Made by a program: the position numbers and the translations under genes
The notes under the pieces: model-generated
The model's database searches: none
What the model was told of the DNA's origin: nothing
The model's input: only the letters and a program-made list of their open reading frames with translations
From: Roseibacillus persicicus
Lineage (GTDB): Bacteria > Verrucomicrobiota > Verrucomicrobiia > Verrucomicrobiales > Akkermansiaceae
DNA length: 64,000 nucleotides
Assembly (NCBI RefSeq): GCF_014651675.1
Contig: NZ_BMXI01000002.1
Span: 339,695 to 403,694, forward strand
Reading direction: 5' to 3'
Shown here: one piece after another, positions 17,924 through 26,157 of the stretch
Position numbering within the stretch: position 1 is the first letter of the stretch
Layout of the letters: the number at the start of each line of letters is the position of its first letter

Positions 17924-18750
17924 AACCGGACCCGCAGTCCGTGGATGACGAGGGTGCCGAGCTTGCGGGCTTTCGAAAGTTTGTAACGGCGGTCGAAGAC
18001 GCGGAACTGGTCTTCTTCCATCTTTTCCAAAAGTCGCTGATAAAGTGAGCGCATGATTTCCGCCGCCATCAATGGCCGTCTATCGGAGTGGGGGAGGAGC
18101 TGCAGGGCTTCGGCAAAGAGTCCGGTCGCGCGGGCGCATTCGAACTGCATGAGGGCCTTGAAGCGATCATCGTAGATATGATTGAACAGGTCCTCTTCGC
18201 TGTAGTCGAATCGCTGCAAGTCCTCGATCGGGAGGTAGACGCGGCCTTCGTTGTCGAGGTCCTCGCTCACGTCGCGCAGGATGTTGGTGAGCTGGAGTGC
18301 GTGACCCAGCTTCTCCGCATAAGCAGGCGAGCCGGGGTGCTTCGCGCCGAAGAGGGGGAGGCATACCAGGCCCACCGTGGAGGCGACCCGATGGGTGTAG
18401 GTCTGCAGGTCCTCCCAGGTCTGAAAGCGTTGGGGCTCCAAGTCCATGCGGCAGCCACGAATCAGGTTGATGAAGTGTTCCTTGGGGATGTCGTGCTTGG
18501 CTCGTAGTCCCAGGACGGCGGCCTCCAAACTCCCGGGGACGGCGTGGTCGTCTTCGAGAACCTTTTGCCAGGCATCGAGGCCGGCGGCTTTCTCCTCGAT
18601 CGCTTGATCGGGTTCATCCGCGATGTCGTCGATGCGTCGGCAAAAAGCGTAGAAAATCGTGACGTCGTCCCGGTTCTCTTTCGGTAGACTGAGAAGAGCG
18701 AAGGCCAAGTTGGACTTGGCTTTGCGGGTGATCTCTTGGGCTTCGGACAA
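17920..18750 (-). CDS. Squalene/phytoene synthase family protein (HpnD/CrtB-like)
   Basis: Product of 276 residues. It belongs to the head-to-head prenyl transferases that condense two farnesyl- or geranylgeranyl-diphosphate molecules. The two aspartate-rich motifs are present: RRIDDIADE (residues 39-46) and NILRDVSEDLDNEGRVYLP. The opening (KSNLAFALLSLPKENRDDV ... FYAFCRRIDD) looks closer to HpnD/CrtB than to HpnC. Whether it makes presqualene diphosphate for hopanoids or phytoene for carotenoids cannot be decided because no hpn or crt neighbours are present. The gene is convergent with gluQ. Confidence 0.9.
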   Translation of the reverse strand: MSEAQEITRKAKSNLAFALLSLPKENRDDVTIFYAFCRRIDDIADEPDQAIEEKAAGLDAWQKVLEDDHAVPGSLEAAVLGLRAKHDIPKEHFINLIRGCRMDLEPQRFQTWEDLQTYTHRVASTVGLVCLPLFGAKHPGSPAYAEKLGHALQLTNILRDVSEDLDNEGRVYLPIEDLQRFDYSEEDLFNHIYDDRFKALMQFECARATGLFAEALQLLPHSDRRPLMAAEIMRSLYQRLLEKMEEDQFRVFDRRYKLSKARKLGTLVIHGLRVRF

Positions 18751-18825
18751 GGGGTGAATGGGTGGCTCGGATTATTCGGGGGGACGGGCTCAATGCGGCA
18801 GTCGGGCAGCCGGAGGACGGGCTAA

Positions 18826-20097
18826 CTAGCGGATGAAGCCAAAGTTCTCAATGGGCCAAAGAGTGAACAGACCGGGACCAACGAGAAGGTATTCGTCGAC
18901 TGGTCCCCAATAGCGGGAGTCCGAGGAGTTGGCGGAGTTGTCGCCCATGGCGAAATACTGGTCCTTGCCATTCCCCTTCGCGAGTTCGATCTTCGAGGTC
19001 GGGGTGTTCAGGGCGGTGCGGTATCCCTGCGGCCTTTTTTGTGTCCTGCTGACGATTTCCGGAGCATTGAAGTAGCCCTGATAGCCATCCTCGAGAGACA
19101 TCACCCGCTTCATGCCGGGTTCCGAGGCCAGCTTGCCGTTGATAAAGAGTGAGGGCGCCTGAACCTGCAGGGAGTCGCCCGGCACACCAACGAGACGTTT
19201 GATGTAGTGGGACCCCCGGTTCTGATCGTTCATGCGGGCTTCGCTGACGATGCGCTCGATTCCCCGGGTCTCGAAGACGAAGACCTCACCCCGCTTGGGC
19301 GTGCGGAAGTGATAGGAGAATTTGTCGACAAGGACGAGGTCCCCGGTATCGACCCAGCCTTGGGCCAAGACCTGGCCTTTCTTGACAGGAAACCGTCGGT
19401 TGCCCCCGGCGACGAATCCGTAGTTCTCGCCGTCGTTGCTGTAGAAGTTGAGCTTCTTGCCCATGCCCAGTCCATTGATGACCGCGTTGGGGGAGCCGTT
19501 GAGGCGAATCTTTTGCCCATTGGCGAAAAAGACATCGGTCTTGGTGAAGAACCAGAACCAGCGCTTCTCGCGGACGTCGACGATCTCCGTGTCCGCGGGA
19601 GCGATCGCTTTCACGTAGGTGCGACCTTCAGTGAGCTTTTCGAAGCCTTGCTTGACGATGTTGGGCTTCTTCCAGTTCGGGTCTTCGATGCTGTTGCCAA
19701 TGATTCCGTTCAGGGTCGGCTGCATTGAGCCGGTCGGGATGCGGAATGGTTGGACGTAGTAGGCGCGAATCCCCAGAGCGACGGCGATGGCGACGAAGAA
19801 GACCTCCAGATTGTCCGCAAGGGCATCGGGGGGGCGATAGGATTTAAGCGAGTGCTCGCAGGTGCCCTGCAGCTGTTTGCAGGCTTCCTTGACTCCGTCC
19901 TGGTCGCGCTTGCGGATGACTTCCTTGAGATCCTTGATGCGGGATGAGATTTCGTCCACGCGGTCCTGCTCCAAGAGGTCCCGCTTGTAATTGAGAAATT
20001 TCTGTCCGCCCTTCAGAGTTCCGAGGGCTTCCTTCTTCCACTTGGGTTTCCAGAAGTAGTCGCGGACTAGGAGTGGGATTTCAGCAGCATTCGACAC
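18826..20097 (-). CDS. lepB: Signal peptidase I, extended form
   Basis: Product of 423 residues, longer than E. coli LepB. It removes signal peptides on the outer face of the inner membrane. An N-terminal cytoplasmic region of about 95 residues precedes one membrane segment (about 96-112, EVFFVAIAVALGIRAYYV). Catalytic Ser124 is in RIPTGSMQPTL and Lys300 in YIKRLVGVPGDS; the C-terminal box MGDNSANSSDSRYWGPV is intact. About 110 extra residues (131-240) lie between the serine box and the next conserved block. With several exported proteins nearby, it may serve the general pathway. It lies in a minus-strand run with the isoprenoid synthase and the uridylyltransferase. Confidence 0.95.
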   Translation of the reverse strand: MSNAAEIPLLVRDYFWKPKWKKEALGTLKGGQKFLNYKRDLLEQDRVDEISSRIKDLKEVIRKRDQDGVKEACKQLQGTCEHSLKSYRPPDALADNLEVFFVAIAVALGIRAYYVQPFRIPTGSMQPTLNGIIGNSIEDPNWKKPNIVKQGFEKLTEGRTYVKAIAPADTEIVDVREKRWFWFFTKTDVFFANGQKIRLNGSPNAVINGLGMGKKLNFYSNDGENYGFVAGGNRRFPVKKGQVLAQGWVDTGDLVLVDKFSYHFRTPKRGEVFVFETRGIERIVSEARMNDQNRGSHYIKRLVGVPGDSLQVQAPSLFINGKLASEPGMKRVMSLEDGYQGYFNAPEIVSRTQKRPQGYRTALNTPTSKIELAKGNGKDQYFAMGDNSANSSDSRYWGPVDEYLLVGPGLFTLWPIENFGFIR

Positions 20098-20177
20098 GGC
20101 CTCTAATTGAGCGGGACAAGCGCAGGGAGCAAGGATTTTATGACTCTGCCTTTGTAGTCAAAAAGGCTTGAAAAATT

Positions 20178-21536
20178 CTAACTTCCGTATGTGCCGGGGG
20201 CCACCTCGCCGCAATTGTCGAACTCGGCATTGCCCTTGATGACGACCCCTTCCGCGAAGTGCACCCTGCCCTTGATGACCAGCGATTCAGCTTCGATCAG
20301 AGAAGGGACCGCGCCGAGCTCGGCCAGGGAGTCGACCAACTTGTATTCGTCGGACAGCTTCACCACTGGCGGCTTGCCCGCGCGGACACCCACCAGGCCG
20401 ACACTGCCATCGGCCCGCTTCTCGTAGGCATCGCTACGCAGGGCGAAGAGGTCGGCGGTGGTCTTGACGGGAGCAAATCGTGAGCGGGGGACTTCCACGG
20501 CGGTTGCCCCGTCGAAGCACTCGATGGCAGCACCCATTGCGGTCTCCAGTTGCCATACCGCGGTCGAGGTCTTGTCGCGGGGATCGACGGTCTTGGCATT
20601 CTGAATAACTGGAAGCGGGAGAACGCCATTGGACGCATCAAGGGCTTCCTTCAGGGCCGGGAGGTTGAGCCACAAGTTATTGGTATTGAAAAAGCGGTGG
20701 CGAGAGATGTCTTGGAAAAAGTCGAGGTCGGCATCAGGGCATTGCGCCACTTCACGCAGAACCAGGCGCTCGTCGCTGGTGCGGAGGGCAAGGTGCCCGC
20801 CCTTCTTGTCGGCTTCGGTGCGGCGCGTCACTTCCATGGCGAAGGGAGCCTGGCTTTCGGCAAACCAGCTGAGCAATCCTCCGTCCAAAGTGGCTCCAAG
20901 ATTGTCGCTGTTCGAGACAAAGGCGTATTTGACCCCTGCCTCCAAGAGGCGATCCAGCCAGCCACTGCCGACCAGAGCGGGATAGAGGTCGCCGTGTCCA
21001 GGAGGGCACCACTCGTGGTCGGGGTCGGCGGGCCACTCCACTGGCGTCATGGTCGAGGCGTCAATTTTGGGGACCTTGTTCTGTAGCATTTCCACCTCTT
21101 CATCGCCGAGGGGGCCGTCTGCCAGCGCGGCGAGGGTGTCTTCGCTGGTGGAGAAAGAGTTCATGAGCAGGAAGCGGACTTTTGCTCCAGTGCTTTGTCT
21201 GAGGTGGGCGATCTGTTCTGCGATGAGGTCGAGAAAGGTTTCGCCGCTTTTGACCTCGAGGAGGCTTTTGGCCTTCTGCAAGCCCATCCCGGTGCCGAGC
21301 CCGCCATTCAATTTGATGACCGCTGTTTGGGCCAGGAATTCCGCGTTCCACTCCGGGTGTTCCGAGGCGACCATGAGGTAGTTCGGGACATCGGTGGCGG
21401 GATGAATGCTTTCCTCGCCCAGCAGGCCCTTTTCTCCAGCCGATAAGAGAGTGAAGCCGCGCTCGAAGGCTCCAATTGCCGATTCGCCCAAGCCTGCTGC
21501 GACCATTTTTTCCCGAAAGGGTGTAAAATCACTCAT
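20178..21536 (-). CDS. UTP-glucose-1-phosphate uridylyltransferase family (UDPGP type)
   Basis: Product of 452 residues from ATG 21536 (MSDFTPFREKM); longer starts would add residues unlike the family. The core motif KLNGGLGTGMGLQKAKSL is the nucleotide-binding loop of the eukaryote-type UDP-glucose/UDP-N-acetylhexosamine pyrophosphorylases. WCPPGHGDLYPAL and FVSNSDNLGATLD are further family blocks. The C-terminus carries a short beta-helix tail (LVIKGRVHFAEGVVIKGNAEF). It makes UDP-glucose or a related UDP-sugar from UTP for cell-envelope polysaccharides. It is distinct in fold subfamily from the nucleotidyltransferase at 9396. Confidence 0.92.
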   Translation of the reverse strand: MSDFTPFREKMVAAGLGESAIGAFERGFTLLSAGEKGLLGEESIHPATDVPNYLMVASEHPEWNAEFLAQTAVIKLNGGLGTGMGLQKAKSLLEVKSGETFLDLIAEQIAHLRQSTGAKVRFLLMNSFSTSEDTLAALADGPLGDEEVEMLQNKVPKIDASTMTPVEWPADPDHEWCPPGHGDLYPALVGSGWLDRLLEAGVKYAFVSNSDNLGATLDGGLLSWFAESQAPFAMEVTRRTEADKKGGHLALRTSDERLVLREVAQCPDADLDFFQDISRHRFFNTNNLWLNLPALKEALDASNGVLPLPVIQNAKTVDPRDKTSTAVWQLETAMGAAIECFDGATAVEVPRSRFAPVKTTADLFALRSDAYEKRADGSVGLVGVRAGKPPVVKLSDEYKLVDSLAELGAVPSLIEAESLVIKGRVHFAEGVVIKGNAEFDNCGEVAPGTYGS

Positions 21537-21674
21537 ACCACGTCCAGATAGCACTCCCATGATTGGTTTCAAGTCCTCATGGGCAATGCAACGAAGAAGA
21601 CACCAAATAAATTTCTGTCGCGAATTGATTTTGACGTTTGCAAACCGTCTCACAAAAACGAAGACTGCAGCCGT

Positions 21675-22361
21675 ATGTCAGAGGAACAGAATGCCCCGAA
21701 GAAGGCAGCCCGCAAGCGGGTTGTAAAAAAAGGGGTTCGCGGCACGCGGGCACCCCGCAAGAAGACCGTTAGTAAGAAAGAGGACTCTCCCGCAGAAGCG
21801 GAAGAAGCCGCTCACGAAGATTTTTCCGCCGAAGAGAACGAAGTCACCTACTCTTTGGAGTCGAGCGAGCCAGTCGAGGCTCCCCAAGCCGAAGCCCCTC
21901 CCGCGGAGGAGCCCGAGCAGGAGCTTAAAGTTGTCGAGGAGGACGCCCCGAAGAAATCCGACGAGCGTCCACGCAAGAATTCCAAGTCTTCGAAGGATAA
22001 AGAGTCCAAGGACAAGGAGTCCCGCGAGGATCGTCAGTCTGATGAGGAGAGTTCTCCCAACGCTGAGTCCGGGGAAAAGAGCTCCGAGGATTCGGGCGAT
22101 GAGGAAGAGCGCCGCGAAGGTCGTCGCCGCAACCGGAATCGCCGGGGCGGGAAAGACAGGGATCGTGAGGATTCTTCCCAAAAGTCCCGTAAGATTGATC
22201 GGGAGGAAGCCGCGGCGAAAGCTTGGGAAATCTATCAGGGTGAGCTGGAAGAAGAGGGTGTTTCTCTCGTTGATCCACGACGCGCCCGCGAGGTTGCTCG
22301 TCGCTGTCTGGAGCTTGCCACCGTGTTCTGTGAAGAGCGCGACCGCTATCTGGAGCGTTGA
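21675..22361 (+). CDS. Highly charged, mostly disordered protein with a short conserved-looking C-terminus
   Basis: Product of 228 residues from ATG 21675 (MSEEQNAPKKAARKRVV). An upstream in-frame start at 21579 is less likely. Residues 1-40 are rich in Lys and Arg, the middle is rich in Glu, Ser, Lys and Pro with KDKESKDKESRE-type repeats, and a basic stretch (RRRNRNRRGGKDRDRE) follows. The last 55 residues (AAAKAWEIYQGELEEEG, ARRCLELATVF) look folded and helical. The basic ends suggest nucleic-acid binding, by composition only. Not recognised. It is divergent from the uridylyltransferase. Confidence 0.7.
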   Translation: MSEEQNAPKKAARKRVVKKGVRGTRAPRKKTVSKKEDSPAEAEEAAHEDFSAEENEVTYSLESSEPVEAPQAEAPPAEEPEQELKVVEEDAPKKSDERPRKNSKSSKDKESKDKESREDRQSDEESSPNAESGEKSSEDSGDEEERREGRRRNRNRRGGKDRDREDSSQKSRKIDREEAAAKAWEIYQGELEEEGVSLVDPRRAREVARRCLELATVFCEERDRYLER

Positions 22362-22364
22362 CCC

Positions 22365-22487
22365 ATGCCTCTGGAAGGCGTTCGAATCTCGCGCGAGTTG
22401 CTGGTCGATTTCAATCGGGAGCAACGGTCGCGAGGTCTTCTGGGAATGATTTCCGTGGTTTGGCTGACCTCATTGCGAGGTGGGTAA
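22365..22487 (+). CDS. Possible 40-residue ORF between the disordered protein and the helicase gene
   Basis: ATG 22365 lies three bases after the previous stop codon and reads 40 codons (MPLEGVRISRELLVDFNREQ ... WLTSLRGG) to TAA. Close spacing argues for translation by coupling. No family is recognised and the length is compatible with chance. It fills part of a 203 bp gap in which nothing else is seen. Confidence 0.25.
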   Translation: MPLEGVRISRELLVDFNREQRSRGLLGMISVVWLTSLRGG

Positions 22488-22564
22488 GGGGGAAATTTTT
22501 AGGAGCGGTCTTTGGTGCCACGTTTGTCTGACCGTGATGGTTGCGGGTTGGCTGTCGGGCGGCT

Positions 22565-24598
22565 ATGTCTCGCGAAGTGATATCGGTATCGGAGAGCGGG
22601 GGCGCCCCCCATTGGTTGACGGCGGAGATGGAAAACGCCTTCTCGGCAAATGGTCCCTTGTCGGCGTCCGATGATTTCGAATACCGACCCCAGCAGCAGG
22701 AAATGGCGGTGGCTGTGGCCGAGGCCCTCGGGCGGGACAGCTGCTTGGCAGTGGAGGCCGGCACCGGGGTGGGCAAGAGCCTGGCCTATCTTCTGCCGGC
22801 GGTTCGCTTCGCCATTGAGGAAGGGCGCAAGGCCATCATCTCGACCCACACCATCAACTTGCAGGAGCAGTTGGTGCGCAAGGATTTGCCATTGGTGAAA
22901 AATCTTGTGCCTGGTGACTGGGATGCGGTGCTTTTGAAGGGGCGGGCCAACTACCTTTGCCCCATGCGGCTGCGGAGGGCCTGGGAGCAACAGGGCGACC
23001 TCTTTGGCCAAGACGAAACCTCCGAATTGAAGCGAATCTGGGATTGGGCCGAGGGAACGCAGGAAGGGACTTTGAGCGATCTGGATTTCCAGCCATCACC
23101 CAAGGTCTGGGCGCAGGTTTGTAGCGAGTCCCAAATTTGCACCCAACGATTTTGCGGGGTGAAGGGGAACTGCTTTTTTCAAAAAGCTTGGAAGCGGGCG
23201 GGAGAAGCCCGGGTGCTGGTGGTGAACCACACGCTCTTTTTTGCGCTCGCGGATTTGGATGGTCTTGTGGAGCCTGGTGGCGAGGATGGGGGCTATCTTT
23301 TTCCCCGTGACTTTGTGGTCTTTGACGAGGCGCATACCCTGGAGAATGTGGCTGCGAGCCAACTGGGGATTCGTTTGGCGGAAGGAGGCATGCGCTTTGA
23401 CCTGCAGAGGCTCTACAACCCGCGTTCGCGAAAAGGAATACTCCGGGCAATGAACGATTCGACTGCGATCCGGGGTGTCGAGCGGGTTTTCGAGGAGATG
23501 TCCGAGTTTTTTCAGCTGGTGGGGCATGTGGTGGACTTCAAGGGCGAGTCCCGCGAAAGTCGGGTGCGGCATCCGGATTTGGTGCCCAATACCTTGGCCG
23601 AGCCGTTGCGCGATTTGTGGACTCGGCTGGAGGAGATGGCTGAGGGAATGGAGAAAGAAAGCTCCAGTCGCGGCGAGCTTCTCGACGGTGTCAGACGTCT
23701 GCGCGAAGCCCACGGAGCCCTGAGGGTCTTCCTCGAGCAGGAAGATGAGGGAAGTGTCTATTGGGTCGAGCGGGGAGGGGCGAATCGCGATGCGATCACC
23801 CTGCGGTCTGCACCTATCGAGGTCGCCGAGCGATTGCGAGATAGTCTTTTCGGACGGGGAAAACCCGTGATTCTCACCAGCGCCACTCTGGGAACGGGTG
23901 ATCGTGATTTGGGATATTTTCGAGAACGATTGGGGGCGGAGGACGCTCGACCGGTTCGGATTGGCAGTCCCTTCGATTATCGCAAGCAAATGCGGGTCTT
24001 TGTGGCAAAGGGGATGCCCGAGCCGTCGGACCCGAAATTCGCCGATGAGCTCCCCAAGTGGATCGAGCACTTTATTCGACAAACGGACGGCAAGGCCTTC
24101 GTGCTGTTTACCAGCTATGGACTGTTGCGAAAGACGGCAGAAGCCATGCGCCCGTTTTTCAAGCGTGAGGGGCTCAAGTTGCTGGTGCAAGGTGAAGGGA
24201 TGCCGCGCCACCATATGGTCAGCGAATTCCGGAAGGATATTCACAGCGTGCTCTTCGGAACAGACTCATTCTGGACTGGAGTGGATGTTCCCGGGGAGGC
24301 GCTTAGCAACGTCATCCTGACCCGATTGCCATTTGCGGTGCCGGATCATCCGGTGGTGGCTTCGCGAATCGAGGCGATCGAGTCATCGGGAGGAAATCCC
24401 TTCATGGACTATTCCGTGCCGGAAGCGGTCGTGAAGCTGCGCCAGGGGGTGGGTCGTTTGATTCGCTCCGCAAAGGATCAAGGCATTGTTGCGATTTTGG
24501 ACAACCGCGTCGTAACCAAACGCTATGGTCGAATCTTCATGGAGGCCCTTCCCTCGGAGGCTCAAGTCGAATATTTGGGCGAGCTTCCGGGCAAATAG
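22565..24598 (+). CDS. DinG/XPD-like ATP-dependent DNA helicase
   Basis: Product of 677 residues from ATG 22565; an in-frame TTG at 22541 is possible. It is a superfamily 2 helicase of the iron-sulfur DinG/XPD group. The Walker A block VEAGTGVGKSLAYLLPA is near residues 60-76 and the DEAH box (VVFDEAHTLENVA) at 254-257. Four cysteines between them (YLCPMRLR, VCSESQIC, RFCGVKGNC region) are placed to bind a 4Fe-4S cluster. The C-terminal helicase half has FGTDSFWTGVDVPG and LRQGVGRLIRS (motif VI). No exonuclease domain is fused. Family members unwind 5'-overhang DNA and R-loops in repair. Confidence 0.92.
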   Translation: MSREVISVSESGGAPHWLTAEMENAFSANGPLSASDDFEYRPQQQEMAVAVAEALGRDSCLAVEAGTGVGKSLAYLLPAVRFAIEEGRKAIISTHTINLQEQLVRKDLPLVKNLVPGDWDAVLLKGRANYLCPMRLRRAWEQQGDLFGQDETSELKRIWDWAEGTQEGTLSDLDFQPSPKVWAQVCSESQICTQRFCGVKGNCFFQKAWKRAGEARVLVVNHTLFFALADLDGLVEPGGEDGGYLFPRDFVVFDEAHTLENVAASQLGIRLAEGGMRFDLQRLYNPRSRKGILRAMNDSTAIRGVERVFEEMSEFFQLVGHVVDFKGESRESRVRHPDLVPNTLAEPLRDLWTRLEEMAEGMEKESSSRGELLDGVRRLREAHGALRVFLEQEDEGSVYWVERGGANRDAITLRSAPIEVAERLRDSLFGRGKPVILTSATLGTGDRDLGYFRERLGAEDARPVRIGSPFDYRKQMRVFVAKGMPEPSDPKFADELPKWIEHFIRQTDGKAFVLFTSYGLLRKTAEAMRPFFKREGLKLLVQGEGMPRHHMVSEFRKDIHSVLFGTDSFWTGVDVPGEALSNVILTRLPFAVPDHPVVASRIEAIESSGGNPFMDYSVPEAVVKLRQGVGRLIRSAKDQGIVAILDNRVVTKRYGRIFMEALPSEAQVEYLGELPGK

Positions 24599-24607
24599 AA
24601 GCTGCTA

Positions 24608-25312
24608 TCAGTTTTTCACTGCGATCGCGGGGGTGTTGGCAATCACTTCCTTGAGCAAACGGGCTGGCCACTGTCCGGGCGCGGTGGGCTCATCTCCGAG
24701 AAAGCCGTAGTTCAGCAGGGAGCCGTGTTGTGCCGCCAGAATCCGGGAGATTGGTCCGTAGGCTCCCATCCCCATCAGCGAAAAAGGAACTTCGCCCAAG
24801 CCCGCGACAAGTGACTCGAAGAGGGTTAAGTCCACCGGATCACGCAGAGTGACGGCGGCCTTCGCGACATCCGCTCCGGCCGATTGGGCAAGCGAAAGCC
24901 TTTCAAGCGTTGCCACGTGGTCGAATCCCACGAAGTCGTGGGAGGATAGCACAACCTTGGTGCCATTGGCGCGAGCCTCGCCTAAGAAGTCGGAATAGGC
25001 CTCCGCTTGGGCAACCTCCACGTCAACGGCCGCCGCATAGGGCAAGAGAATTTGGAGAAGCTCCAATCGTTTCTCGAAGGCCAACTGGTTGGCTCCTCCT
25101 TCTTCGGGAGTGCGCGCTGTGATGAGAAGCGGAATTTGACCGTGATGACGCTGGGCGAAATCAATGACAGCTTGGCCCGAACCGAGGGCGTCCAGCCGCA
25201 ATTCCACGAGGTCGGCGCTTTCGGTTCCAAAGTTTCCAGCCAGCGCTTTCGCATCTGTAATGGCACCAACTGTGAGCGGATGAGAGGAAAAACTAAGCAC
25301 GGGAAAGACCAT
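24608..25312 (-). CDS. aroD: Type I 3-dehydroquinate dehydratase
   Basis: Product of 234 residues. It catalyses the third step of the shikimate pathway by a Schiff-base mechanism. Family residues are visible: ELRLDAL, the arginine in LITARTPEEGG, catalytic histidine in LSSHDF and the Schiff-base lysine in GADVAKAAV; the C-terminal GSLLNYGFLG is the usual substrate loop. Length fits type I enzymes (about 220-250 residues). It is convergent with the helicase gene (nine bases apart) and divergent from the pilus-type operon. Confidence 0.92.
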   Translation of the reverse strand: MVFPVLSFSSHPLTVGAITDAKALAGNFGTESADLVELRLDALGSGQAVIDFAQRHHGQIPLLITARTPEEGGANQLAFEKRLELLQILLPYAAAVDVEVAQAEAYSDFLGEARANGTKVVLSSHDFVGFDHVATLERLSLAQSAGADVAKAAVTLRDPVDLTLFESLVAGLGEVPFSLMGMGAYGPISRILAAQHGSLLNYGFLGDEPTAPGQWPARLLKEVIANTPAIAVKN

Positions 25313-25456
25313 TTAACGAAGTGGGGAGGAAAGCGAGTGCAACTTTCTGAATGGACCATGTCATTACGAAGAAAATCAAAAAATTTTTGCAAGATTTCTG
25401 CTCGCCAAGCGACGATAGGAGCGCCTAGTTTCTTAGAAACTCCCATTGGTCTTTTT

Positions 25457-26071
25457 ATGCAAACAAGCACACTGAAAAAATCCGTTAGCCTGCTTTTGGG
25501 GCTCTGTTTCTTCGCTACGAGCGCCCTCGCGCAACGAGTCGAAGTCACCGCTGATAAGCCTGAGTTCGACGACTTGCAGTCGCCTGAACTTGGGGGAAAT
25601 ACTGGTAAGAAAAAGTGGGATCCCAAGGACTGGTTGGAAGTGGAAGTGAAGTTGAAATTGCAAGCGAAGCCAGAGCCCAAGGATGGTTTCGTGGACAATC
25701 TCCAGATTCGCTGGTTCGTCGCCGTTGAGGATCCCGTTGGAAAAGGTTATTTTCTCCTCGAGAAAGACGTGACTTACGTGAATATTCCGGTTGATGAAGA
25801 AGTTTTCGCCTCGGTCTATCTTGCTCCTTCCACGATCAAGCGTCTCACTGGTGGGGATCGCGCAGGCAAGCAAGCTGTCTGGGGAGTTGCTGGCGAAGTG
25901 ACATACAACGGCACCAAGGTCGCGGAGTTCAGTTCCAAGCCTACCAAAGAGTGGTGGAAGTCCACCAAGCTTGCCCGCACTGACAAATTTCCTCTCATGA
26001 GCAAAGGCGACACTCCCTTCAAGTTCCTCTGGTGGGACCGCTACTTGCAAGAGCAGGAGGGGCGTCGATAG
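25457..26071 (+). CDS. Exported protein similar to Akkermansia Amuc_1102
   Basis: Product of 204 residues. ATG 25457 is chosen because a signal peptide (MQTSTLKKSVSLLLGLCFFA to SALA-Q) follows directly; the frame is open for another 450 bases upstream, but antisense to aroD. The mature part is beta-rich with WDPKDWLEVEVKLKL and FLWWDRYLQEQEG. Assignment rests mainly on position as the first gene of an operon ordered like Amuc_1102-1098, and on general similarity. Probably a periplasmic or outer-membrane part of the same pilus-like apparatus. No Shine-Dalgarno sequence is evident. Confidence 0.75.
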   Translation: MQTSTLKKSVSLLLGLCFFATSALAQRVEVTADKPEFDDLQSPELGGNTGKKKWDPKDWLEVEVKLKLQAKPEPKDGFVDNLQIRWFVAVEDPVGKGYFLLEKDVTYVNIPVDEEVFASVYLAPSTIKRLTGGDRAGKQAVWGVAGEVTYNGTKVAEFSSKPTKEWWKSTKLARTDKFPLMSKGDTPFKFLWWDRYLQEQEGRR

Positions 26072-26110
26072 GGCTTCCTTGTCCCAGACGACTCGCTTCA
26101 TAATTTCTCT

Positions 26111-26129
26111 GGCCCCGGTTTTCGGGGCC
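26111..26129. other. Intercistronic hairpin with GTTTT loop
   Basis: GGCCCCG (26111-26117), loop GTTTT, CGGGGCC (26123-26129), between the Amuc_1102-like gene and pilM-like gene. There is no T-run, so it is more likely an mRNA-stabilising or pausing hairpin than a terminator. Confidence 0.5.
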
Positions 26130-26157
26130 CAAATCCAAGACCTTAGAACACACACCT

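Noticed and set aside
25007-25456. Upstream extension of the Amuc_1102-like frame
   Set aside because: It runs antisense through aroD and would hide a clear signal peptide at 25457.
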